Shown one piece after another: positions 7,449-13,754 of a stretch of 17,036 nucleotides of DNA. The stretch is from Bacillus rubiinfantis (lineage in GTDB: Bacteria > Bacillota > Bacilli > Bacillales > Cytobacillaceae), in assembly GCA_000752035.1 (NCBI GenBank), contig CCFE01000022.1, positions 1-17,036 of the forward strand, given 5' to 3'. The translations under genes and the position numbers were made by a program. Below the pieces are notes generated by a model, which did not search any database, was not told the DNA's origin, and worked only from the letters and a program-made list of their open reading frames with translations. Numbering within the stretch: position 1 is the first letter of the stretch; every line of letters starts with the position of its first letter.

Positions 7449-8374
7449 AACAAGAATTAACTAATCTTTTAGCTTCATATGAAGCACGGATTCTTGGTCA
7501 GAAAACAAATTTACGCTTATTATTATCGGCGGTTCTGTCTGGCGGGCATGTGCTCCTTGAAGGGGTGCCAGGCACCGGGAAAACACAAATGGTGCGCACA
7601 CTTGCCGGCCTTCTTGGCGGCAGCTTCAACCGGATTCAGTTTACCCCTGATCTTTTGCCAAGCGATATTACCGGAAGTATGATTTATAACATTAAAGAAG
7701 GTAATTTTCAAACGTTAAAAGGGCCGATTTTTACAAATATCTTATTAGCAGATGAGATTAACCGGACACCAGCAAAAACGCAGGCTGCCCTACTTGAGGC
7801 GATGGAAGAAAAACAGGTGACCATTCAAGGTGAGACATACCCGCTACCGGATGTGTTTTTTGTGGTGGCGACACAAAACCCGATAGAGTTTGAAGGGACC
7901 TATCCACTGCCCGAGGCACAGCAGGACAGATTCTTGTTTAAACTGATGATTGATTTTCCAAGCTTTGATGAAGAGATGCAGGTATTGAAGCAAGTGATTG
8001 AAAACCGGTTTGATAGTAGCTCTGTGGAGGAAGCTCTCGACCTTGCGACTTTTTCCGCCATTCGTAAAGAAATCAGTGAGGTTACAATCAGTGACAGTGT
8101 CCTCGATTATGTGATGAAAATTGTCCGCAAAACGCGGGAAGCAGAGGCGATTCGCTACGGTGCCAGCACAAGAGCTGGTATTTCGATTGGAAAAGCGGCA
8201 CAAGCTTGGGCCTATCTCTCCGGCAGGGACTACGTAACTCCTGATGATATCAAAATGGTTGCCAAGCCAGCTTTACGCCATCGAATTCACTTATCTCCAC
8301 ATGTGGAATTGGAGGGAGCAACCGTTGACAGAATCATCGAAGAACTTGTTGGCTCGGTTCCTGTTCCAAGATAA
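7445..8374 (+). CDS. MoxR family AAA+ ATPase
   Basis: 309 residues, full length for the family. Walker A is GVPGTGKT (40-47), Walker B LLADEIN (100-106), sensor 1 is N145 in ATQNP, the arginine finger candidate is R162 in DRF, and the sensor 2 region is STRAG (241-245). The C-terminal lid domain ends with DDIKMVAKPALRHRI. MoxR ATPases act as chaperones that use ATP to assemble or activate partner proteins, usually together with a vWA protein encoded beside them, which is the case here (DUF58 next door). The protein is soluble and cytoplasmic. Start ATG overlaps the preceding stop by 4 nt and has GAGGTGG seven bases upstream. The 3' end overlaps the DUF58 gene by 50 nt. Confidence 0.95.
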   Translation: MKQELTNLLASYEARILGQKTNLRLLLSAVLSGGHVLLEGVPGTGKTQMVRTLAGLLGGSFNRIQFTPDLLPSDITGSMIYNIKEGNFQTLKGPIFTNILLADEINRTPAKTQAALLEAMEEKQVTIQGETYPLPDVFFVVATQNPIEFEGTYPLPEAQQDRFLFKLMIDFPSFDEEMQVLKQVIENRFDSSSVEEALDLATFSAIRKEISEVTISDSVLDYVMKIVRKTREAEAIRYGASTRAGISIGKAAQAWAYLSGRDYVTPDDIKMVAKPALRHRIHLSPHVELEGATVDRIIEELVGSVPVPR

Positions 8375-9686
8375 AGGGATACTGCCGACAAAACGATTGG
8401 TTTTACTCTATCTGCTGTTATCGCTCGGAGTAACGATTTGGGTAACCGGCACCGAGGTCTCCTGGTGGTATATAGCAACGATTAACATAATCGTCTTACT
8501 GCTAAGCTTGGTAGATTTATTTTTTTCACCGAAAAAAACTCAGCTTCACTTTAAACGAAGAGTTACAGATGAAATGGAGAGGGGACTGGTTTATCCAGTA
8601 ACGATTGAGGTCAGCAATGCTTCTGCTTATCCTATTGGATATCAGTTGATTGATAGCCTGCCGCAGTCGTTTACCCGGCCATTTCCGCTTTCGGGTACAA
8701 TCGCCCATGACTCCGCCGTTAAGATTACATATGAAACAACGGCACAGATAAGGGGAAAATATCAGCTTGGCAAGCTCTATTTCCGCTATCGCAGCAAACT
8801 GGGCTTATGGGAAAAGCAGACAACGGTTGAAATAGCCGATAGTCTCAAAGTCATTCCTGATTTAAGTGAGACGAAGCAATATTTAGAAAATGCCCAGCAA
8901 TTTTTGCTATATGATGGGTTAAAAATTCGCAAGCAGCGGAGCGGTGTCGGCGAGTTTGCCAAAATTAGAAACTATGTCGTTGGCGATGATCCACGAAAAA
9001 TTAACTGGCGGCAAACAGCAAAGCTGCAAGCGGTGATGACGAACGAATATGAACCAGAGCACGGGAAATATATCACGATTTTGCTTGACTGCGGACGGAT
9101 GATGGGCGCGGAGTTAAAAAAGGGTAACCGATTGGAGAAAGCACTTGAGGCGGCGTTAACTGTAGCCGCGGCTGCGCTGCAAAAAGGAGACTATGTTTCC
9201 TTACTAGCATTTTCAAGAGATATTAAGGTGTATGTTCCGCCTGCTAAAGGAATGGATCATCTACAGACAATTTTGCAGGCTGTTTATAATGTAAGCGTTG
9301 ATGCTGCCGAATCAAATTACGGTGCAGTACTGCAGTATTTAGAAATGGCTCAGAAAAAACGCAGTCTGCTGCTGTTATTTAGCGATGTCCGCAGCTTCCT
9401 CCATGAAGAAACGGCCCTCGTTTATTTACAACGGCTGCGCAAACGACATTTATTTTTCATGGTTGGGGTTGAGGATCAAACGCTGGTGAAACGTACAAAA
9501 GCAGCACCGGTTGATGTCCAAGCAGCGATGCTAAAGAGCATTGCCCAGCAACAGCAGGTTTTTAAAAAGCGCGAAAAACATAAATGGGAAAAGCAGGGCC
9601 TGCAGATGATTGAGGCCCCAGAGGAAAAATTAGCGGTTACGGCTGTTTCACATTATATCGAGTTGATTAATCAAAATGTGTTATAG
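8325..9686 (+). CDS. DUF58 protein with vWA-like domain
   Basis: 453 residues. Two TM segments (about 24-42 and 46-67) form a hairpin, then a beta-rich region, the DUF58 signature GEFAKIRNYVVGDDPRKINW (199-218), and a vWA-like domain from about 240. The metal-site position reads D245-C-G-R-M rather than D-x-S-x-S, a variant seen in DUF58 proteins, so metal binding may be weak or lost. Start: TTG 8325, six bases after GGAGGGAG; the open frame reaches back to 8244, but neither ATG there has a comparable site. The gene therefore begins inside the last 50 nt of the MoxR gene. DUF58 proteins are the standard partners of MoxR. The 3' end overlaps the convergent SpoIIM-like gene by 20 nt. Confidence 0.9.
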   Translation: MTESSKNLLARFLFQDKGILPTKRLVLLYLLLSLGVTIWVTGTEVSWWYIATINIIVLLLSLVDLFFSPKKTQLHFKRRVTDEMERGLVYPVTIEVSNASAYPIGYQLIDSLPQSFTRPFPLSGTIAHDSAVKITYETTAQIRGKYQLGKLYFRYRSKLGLWEKQTTVEIADSLKVIPDLSETKQYLENAQQFLLYDGLKIRKQRSGVGEFAKIRNYVVGDDPRKINWRQTAKLQAVMTNEYEPEHGKYITILLDCGRMMGAELKKGNRLEKALEAALTVAAAALQKGDYVSLLAFSRDIKVYVPPAKGMDHLQTILQAVYNVSVDAAESNYGAVLQYLEMAQKKRSLLLLFSDVRSFLHEETALVYLQRLRKRHLFFMVGVEDQTLVKRTKAAPVDVQAAMLKSIAQQQQVFKKREKHKWEKQGLQMIEAPEEKLAVTAVSHYIELINQNVL

Positions 9687-10641
9687 CTGTTTTGGCCAGT
9701 TTGAGTTTGCCAATTACGATGTATAGGATCAGGCCGATGACGGTCAAGAGCGCAACGGCATATTTCGCTTCAAGTGAAATCGCCGCCGGTGTGATGAAGC
9801 CTTCAATGATCCCCGCAATCACAAATAACGGAATCGTCCCAAGCAGCAGCCCTACAGAACGTTTGGCTTGCTGCTTTAATTGATATCCCCGTGAATACAG
9901 GCCGGGAACAAATAGCTTATAGCCCATCAATAGTCCCGCACCGCCGGCAATAAAGATGGCTGTCAGTTCAATCATCCCGTGAGGAACGATATAAGCCCAA
10001 AAATCATACGACTTATCATGATGCCAAAATAACGCCGCCAGAGCGCCAATAATAATGCCGTTATATATCAATAAATATACTGTTAACAAGCCAAAGGTAA
10101 TCCCGCCAGCAAATGCTAAGATAGCTACTTGAATATTATTAGTCATAATACTTGCTGACATCAGGGAAGAATCAACTGCTCCGTCTTGACTGCCCAGTTG
10201 TTCTGGATCAACACCTTGAGCAATATCAGCCGGCAGAATCGAATAGATGTGGAGCGGATCATTCGACACTGCCAGAAAACTGCCAAGCGCCCCCACGGTA
10301 AAAAGGGCCATCGCAATGATGACAAACTGCCACTGTTCCAAGAGGAGGCCGATAAATTTTGTGCTAAAGAAGTATCGGATTTGCTTCATGCTCGATACTT
10401 GATCCCTGTAGAGAAGATTATGGGCTTTAGACACAAGTCCATTTAAGTATTGTGTTACTTCCTGATGTGGAAAGTATGTTTGGCTATAGGAAAGATTTTG
10501 TGCAGCCTTTTGATAAAGGCGATTGAAGCTGGTAAGATTGTCATTGGTAATCGTTTTTTTCCCTTTACTGAGTAAGCCGATCAATTGTTCGAGCCTTTTC
10601 CAATCTTCTCGATGCTGGCGAATAAATTGTTTAACATCCAT
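9667..10641 (-). CDS. SpoIIM-like (DUF95) membrane protein
   Basis: 324 residues, with a soluble helical N-terminus of about 100 residues and about five TM segments (near 105-123, 165-195, 210-240, 262-280, 288-312). The family marks are LLIYNGIIIGAL (180-191), PHGMIEL (220-226), GGAGLLMGYKL and EGFITP near 270. It is not sporulation gene spoIIM: that protein is about 215 residues and lacks the long N-terminus. SpoIIM-like proteins of this larger type are usually found beside RDD and MoxR/DUF58 genes. Start ATG 10641 has AGAGGTG five bases upstream. It runs against the rest of the cassette, convergent with DUF58 and divergent from RDD, so it is expressed separately. It may be a membrane component of the same machine. 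Confidence 0.88.
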   Translation of the reverse strand: MDVKQFIRQHREDWKRLEQLIGLLSKGKKTITNDNLTSFNRLYQKAAQNLSYSQTYFPHQEVTQYLNGLVSKAHNLLYRDQVSSMKQIRYFFSTKFIGLLLEQWQFVIIAMALFTVGALGSFLAVSNDPLHIYSILPADIAQGVDPEQLGSQDGAVDSSLMSASIMTNNIQVAILAFAGGITFGLLTVYLLIYNGIIIGALAALFWHHDKSYDFWAYIVPHGMIELTAIFIAGGAGLLMGYKLFVPGLYSRGYQLKQQAKRSVGLLLGTIPLFVIAGIIEGFITPAAISLEAKYAVALLTVIGLILYIVIGKLKLAKTAITHFD

Positions 10642-10642
10642 T

Positions 10643-10671
10643 TTGACACCTCTATCATTTTACATTCTATT
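10643..10671 (+). promoter_or_regulatory. Promoter candidate for the RDD gene
   Basis: TTGACA (10643-10648, perfect -35) is spaced 17 bp from TCTATT (10666-10671, four of six). It lies 75 nt upstream of the ATG at 10746 and starts two bases from the SpoIIM-like start codon on the other strand. Confidence 0.45.
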
Positions 10672-10675
10672 CCTT

Positions 10676-10704
10676 ATTATAGTAATATTGTAGAAAAATA
10701 GAAA
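10676..10704 (-). promoter_or_regulatory. Promoter candidate for the SpoIIM-like gene
   Basis: On the minus strand a perfect TATAAT lies at 10681-10676, 17 bp from TTTCTA at 10704-10699 (three of six). The distance from -10 to the ATG at 10641 is 34 nt. The box lies just beyond the proposed RDD -10 element, so the two divergent promoters would interleave. Confidence 0.45.
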
Positions 10705-10745
10705 CCTCTATGAAAAAATTCATCATTGTGTGTGGAGGAATTTAC

Positions 10746-11546
10746 ATGAATTCGGAACAAATGGAGCTTAAGACTCCGGAATATGTCTCACTGCAATTTC
10801 GTCTTGCTGGTTTGGGGAGCAGGGCGGCTGCGTTTATTATTGACCAGTTGCTTATAACGGTAATGAATATTTTGCTTTTGGTCATGGCCTATTTTGTGGT
10901 CAGGGGCATGTCCAGCTTTGAAATTGACTTGCTGGATAGCAACGTGCCTTTTGCGATTGCGATTATTTTAATTTTTTTGATTAACTGGGGTTATTTTTTC
11001 GTCTGTGAGTTTTTCTTTGCCGGACGCACCCTTGGGAAAAAGCTCGTCGGTATCCGTGTCATTCAGGATAATGGTCACAGTATTACCCTGCTCTCAAGCT
11101 TCATTCGCAACCTGCTGCGGATTATTGATTCCTTGCCAACCGGTTATTTTCTCGGTATCATCATGGTCTTTTTCCATCCGAAGCATAAACGGCTGGGGGA
11201 TCTCGTCGCGGGCACGATTGTCGTACATGAGCGTAAAGCCAAGCGAAAAAAACTGAGCGGTATTGACAAAGAAGTAGAAAGCAGAGGGCTTTCTAAAGCT
11301 GATTTAGTAGTAGACCAGTGGACGCTGAAATCATTTAAAGAGAAGGACTGGAAGCTGCTTCAAACGTATGCTTCTCGCTTCCAACAGCTTCCTAACGACG
11401 AGCGCACGCAATTGACGCAGCAAATTGCAAGTTTGTTGCTACCAAAGCTTGGCATCGAAAGTGCAGGTCGAACAGCGAGTGAATTGGAAAACACCCTTCT
11501 GGTCCTCTATTTACATCTGCGCGATGAATGGGAGTATGAACTCTAA
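10746..11546 (+). CDS. RDD family membrane protein
   Basis: 266 residues. The RDD domain covers about 12-165: R26 and D33 in GSRAAAFIID, then GRTLGKKLVGIRV (93-105), RNLLRIID (121-128) and LGDLVAGT (150-157). About four TM segments are visible (28-52, 68-90, 128-142, plus a weaker one). The last 100 residues are soluble and charged. Start ATG 10746 follows GGAGGAA by five bases; the upstream in-frame ATG at 10710 has no such site. RDD proteins next to SpoIIM-like and MoxR/DUF58 genes form a known association; other RDD proteins have been linked to ion transport, but nothing here shows that. It has its own promoter and terminator. Confidence 0.9.
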   Translation: MNSEQMELKTPEYVSLQFRLAGLGSRAAAFIIDQLLITVMNILLLVMAYFVVRGMSSFEIDLLDSNVPFAIAIILIFLINWGYFFVCEFFFAGRTLGKKLVGIRVIQDNGHSITLLSSFIRNLLRIIDSLPTGYFLGIIMVFFHPKHKRLGDLVAGTIVVHERKAKRKKLSGIDKEVESRGLSKADLVVDQWTLKSFKEKDWKLLQTYASRFQQLPNDERTQLTQQIASLLLPKLGIESAGRTASELENTLLVLYLHLRDEWEYEL

Positions 11547-11551
11547 CTTTT

Positions 11552-11584
11552 AAGCCTATTGTGAAAAAACAGTAGGCTTTTATT
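11552..11584 (+). terminator. Intrinsic terminator after the RDD gene
   Basis: AAGCCTATTG (11552-11561) pairs with CAGTAGGCTT (11570-11579), one G-T pair, with an A-rich 8-nt loop and a following T-rich tail. It begins five bases after the stop. Confidence 0.85.
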
Positions 11585-11597
11585 TATAAATCTTATC

Positions 11598-11743
11598 ATG
11601 AGAACTGGTTTGAGCAGTTCCCTTGCTAGATTGTCCCCATGAAGGGCTCATGAGGACTGATTGTGGCAACAACCTTGCTAATTTGTTCTCATAAAACGAT
11701 TATGAGAACTGAATTAAACATAGACTTGGCGAACTGTTCTCAT
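11598..11743. repeat. Three tandem palindromic units with exact 52-bp period
   Basis: Three units start at 11598, 11650 and 11702, so both steps are exactly 52 bp. Each is 42-43 nt and is separated from the next by 9 nt. Each begins ATGAGAACTG (unit 2 has ATGAGGACTG) and ends in GTTCTCAT (unit 1 has GTCCCCAT), so the ends are inverted repeats of one another. Units 1 and 2 also share CCTTGCTA in the middle; unit 3 has ACTTGGCGA there. The interiors have diverged. The array fills most of the 331-nt space between the RDD terminator and the cysteine synthase promoter and has no sign of coding. It could be a dispersed intergenic repeat family or a set of spaced protein sites. Confidence 0.75.
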
Positions 11744-11826
11744 GAATAACTTTTGATAATCATTATTCAGCCGAATTAATTTTTTTCGAAAAAAAGTCAT
11801 TACCCACTAATCTCATTGGCATAACA

Positions 11827-11835
11827 TGATATAAT
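11827..11835 (+). promoter_or_regulatory. Extended -10 promoter for the cysteine synthase gene
   Basis: TGATATAAT is a perfect extended -10 element (TG-N-TATAAT), 42 nt before the GTG at 11878. No clear -35 hexamer is present at 16-18 bp, which is common with extended -10 promoters. No T-box or S-box-like leader fits in the short 5' region. Confidence 0.6.
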
Positions 11836-11877
11836 AAAAGAGCTAACAATTGGAATACTAAAAAAGGGTGATAAGAA

Positions 11878-12801
11878 GTGAAATTATATAATTCAGTACT
11901 TGATTTGATTGGGAATACCCCGATTGTAAAATTGAATAAACTACCTGACCCTGATGGTGCCAAGGTATACATAAAACTGGAGTCATTTAATCCAGGTGGC
12001 AGTGTCAAGGACCGCGCATCCATCACAATGATTGAGCGTGCGGAGGCAGAAGGGAAGCTCATCCCCGGACAAAGCACGGTCATCGAACCGACATCGGGTA
12101 ATACCGGAATTGGGATTGCCATGGTGTGTGCCGTCAAAGGCTACCGCTGTATTATTACCATGCCAGATAATGCCACCTTGGAACGGGTAAAAATTTTAAA
12201 AGCATATGGCGCAGAAGTGTACCTGACACCCGCAAACCAGCGGATGCAAGGGGCCATCGATAAAGCCAATGAACTGGCAAAAACGATTCCTGATACGTTT
12301 ATTCCAATGCAGTTTGAGAACCCTGCCAATGCCGATGCCCACCGCGGAACAACCGCTGTTGAAATCTTGGAGTCGTTTGCTGGCAAACTCGATGCCCTCG
12401 TATTGACTGCAGGAACAGGCGGAACCGTCACAGGTGTTGGTGAGGAGCTGAAAAAACAAATACCTAATTTGAAAATTTATGTTGTTGAACCTGCTGGATC
12501 CCCGGTCCTTTCCGGCGGTGAACCAGGACCACATAAAATCCCTGGGACCGGACCAGGATTTATTCCAAAGATTTTAAATCGCGATATTTATGATGAGATT
12601 TTGCATATCAAGGATGAAGACGCGCAAATAATGGCCCGGCGCCTAGCCGCAGAGGAAGGGATTTTTATTGGTGCTTCCGGTGCATCGTCAGCCCATTTTG
12701 CGATAGAAATTGCGATGACACTTTCCAAAGAAGCTAGAGTCCTTTGTCTGGCACCTGACACCGGCGAACGCTATTTATCATCTGATTTATTTCCAGGCTG
12801 A
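11878..12801 (+). CDS. cysK: Cysteine synthase (O-acetylserine sulfhydrylase family)
   Basis: 307 residues, the usual length. It is a fold type II PLP enzyme: the Schiff-base lysine is K44 in GGSVKDR, the substrate loop is PTSGNTG (71-77), the phosphate-binding loop is GTGGT (179-183), the pyridine-contact serine is S267 in GASGAS, and the C-terminus has PDTGERYLSSDLF. The family uses O-acetylserine and sulfide to make cysteine in the cytoplasm. The segment after the substrate loop reads MPDNATLERVKILKAYGAE where typical CysK has MPxxMSxERR, so this could be a paralogue with a different donor. GTG start has AAGGGTG seven bases upstream. It is followed after 30 nt by the OsmC gene, probably in one transcript. 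Confidence 0.88.
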   Translation: MKLYNSVLDLIGNTPIVKLNKLPDPDGAKVYIKLESFNPGGSVKDRASITMIERAEAEGKLIPGQSTVIEPTSGNTGIGIAMVCAVKGYRCIITMPDNATLERVKILKAYGAEVYLTPANQRMQGAIDKANELAKTIPDTFIPMQFENPANADAHRGTTAVEILESFAGKLDALVLTAGTGGTVTGVGEELKKQIPNLKIYVVEPAGSPVLSGGEPGPHKIPGTGPGFIPKILNRDIYDEILHIKDEDAQIMARRLAAEEGIFIGASGASSAHFAIEIAMTLSKEARVLCLAPDTGERYLSSDLFPG

Positions 12802-12831
12802 GTCTAATTCTTAAAATGAAGGGAGTTTCTA

Positions 12832-13260
12832 ATGATGGAAACTACGATTAAATGGAGGGGGAAAATGGCCTTTACCGGGATTACCCCTTCTGGTCATGAG
12901 CTAAAAATGGATGCTGCTCCGGAAGTTGGCGGAGAAAATACAGGGGCACGACCAACAGAATTGCTGCTAAATGCGATTGCCGGCTGCACCGGAATTGATA
13001 TCATTTCAATACTACAAAAAATGCGTTTAGACCCTAAATCTTTTCATATGGATGTCAAGGGCGAGCGTGCAGACGACCATCCCAAACGGTTCACTGACAT
13101 TCATATTCATTATGCCTTAGAAGGAGAACTGCCCGAAGACAAAGTCGTCCGCGCCATTCAACTATCAAAAGATAAGTACTGTTCTGTTTCCCATTCGCTA
13201 AGTGCCAACATTACCGCAAGCTACTCCATTAATGGGATAAAAGGTGACAAGGTGCTTTAA
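12832..13260 (+). CDS. OsmC/Ohr family protein
   Basis: 142 residues. The peroxidatic cysteine is C52 in AIAGCTGID and the second cysteine is C117 in DKYCSVSHSL; the R40-P-T-E43-LLLNA segment that shapes the active site is also present. Proteins of this group are homodimeric thiol peroxidases that reduce organic hydroperoxides, although many YhfA-like members have no proven activity. Cytoplasmic. Start ATG 12832 follows AAGGGAG by six bases; the adjacent ATG 12835 is also possible. It lies 30 nt after the cysteine synthase gene with no terminator between, so a shared operon linking cysteine supply and thiol chemistry is plausible. A strong terminator follows. Confidence 0.9.
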   Translation: MMETTIKWRGKMAFTGITPSGHELKMDAAPEVGGENTGARPTELLLNAIAGCTGIDIISILQKMRLDPKSFHMDVKGERADDHPKRFTDIHIHYALEGELPEDKVVRAIQLSKDKYCSVSHSLSANITASYSINGIKGDKVL

Positions 13261-13268
13261 TTAGCGTG

Positions 13269-13299
13269 AAAAAGCTTGGAGATGCTCCAAGCTTTTTTT
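13269..13299 (+). terminator. Intrinsic terminator after the OsmC gene, probably bidirectional
   Basis: AAAAAGCTTGGA (13269-13280) pairs with TCCAAGCTTTTT (13286-13297) around a 5-nt loop, with seven T ending at 13299. The minus strand gets five T, so it can also stop the gene at 13392-13610. Confidence 0.9.
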
Positions 13300-13301
13300 C
13301 A

Positions 13302-13382
13302 GCCGATAGGAAGTATAAAACTTTCTATCAGGCATAAGCGCAACTAAGCCTCTGTCTTCGCCTTAAAGGCTCACCAATCGGC
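13302..13382. repeat. Palindromic intergenic element of about 80 bp
   Basis: Outer arms GCCGATAGG (13302-13310) and CCAATCGGC (13374-13382) match at eight of nine positions. Inside are a second hairpin, GATAGGAAGT/ACTTTCTATC (13305-13314 with 13320-13329, one G-T pair), and GCCTTAAAGGC at 13360-13370. The left arm can pair with either partner, so two folds compete. The sequence between holds AAGCGCAACTAAGCC, which from memory recurs in intergenic repeats of Bacillus-group genomes. No open frame of note. Confidence 0.5.
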
Positions 13383-13391
13383 AAGTTTTCT

Positions 13392-13610
13392 TTATCTGTA
13401 TCTATCTTTATACGTTTTTCTATACACATAATCATGACTTTTTCCAGCTGTCCATTGGCTTAAGAAGGATGCAAGAGCCATAAATACTCCTGCAGATCCG
13501 AAGGCGAGTGTGTATTGCTGCAGAAAAAATAAAATAAACGCTCCTAGCAAACTTGCCGTCATGATGATAATGAGCAGCATTTTTACCTGTTCTTTCCTTT
13601 TAGTTGTCAT
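13392..13610 (-). CDS. Small two-TM membrane protein, function unknown
   Basis: 72 residues. A basic start (TTKRKEQVK), two hydrophobic segments at about 11-31 and 35-53 separated by QQY, and a basic, Tyr-rich tail (DYVYRKTYKDRYR) give a likely hairpin with both ends in the cytoplasm. I do not recognise the family; size and layout are like the YrhC-type small proteins of Bacillus, but I cannot confirm that. Start ATG 13610 has GGGGG six bases upstream, and a TGGTAAAAT element lies 29 nt further up. It is a single-gene unit, convergent with the OsmC gene and divergent from the acetyltransferase. Confidence 0.7.
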   Translation of the reverse strand: MTTKRKEQVKMLLIIIMTASLLGAFILFFLQQYTLAFGSAGVFMALASFLSQWTAGKSHDYVYRKTYKDRYR

Positions 13611-13638
13611 TGAAAACCCCCAACGAACTTTTACCTAT

Positions 13639-13647
13639 ATTTTACCA
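13639..13647 (-). promoter_or_regulatory. Extended -10 promoter candidate for the small membrane protein
   Basis: On the minus strand TGGTAAAAT (13647-13639) is an extended -10 element, the same string as at 4698-4706. No strong -35 is seen. Confidence 0.4.
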
Positions 13648-13705
13648 TTTTCAGTTGATTTCTAACATCAAAGTATAGTCACAAGATTAACTTACTCAAA
13701 TAATG

Positions 13706-13711
13706 TATAAT
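13706..13711 (+). promoter_or_regulatory. -10 box for the acetyltransferase gene
   Basis: A perfect TATAAT lies 43 nt before the ATG at 13755. The -35 region is weak at all normal spacings. Confidence 0.4.
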
Positions 13712-13754
13712 CAAAATAGGAAAACAAACTCAAATAAATTGAAGGTGTGAAATC

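Noticed and set aside
7844..8203. 119-codon open frame on the minus strand
   Set aside because: It is antisense to the MoxR gene, with no recognisable motif or start signal.
9667..10641. Sporulation gene spoIIM
   Set aside because: The protein is about 110 residues longer than SpoIIM and sits with MoxR/DUF58 and RDD genes; only the domain is shared.
11598..11743. CRISPR-like array
   Set aside because: The spacers would be only 9 nt, the repeats differ widely in the middle, there are only three units and no cas gene is near.
11744..11877. T-box or S-box riboswitch for the cysteine synthase gene
   Set aside because: The distance from the extended -10 to the start codon is only about 42 nt and no leader terminator is seen.
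12141..12534. Two overlapping minus-strand open frames of 96 and 112 codons
   Set aside because: Both are antisense to the cysteine synthase gene and show no family features.
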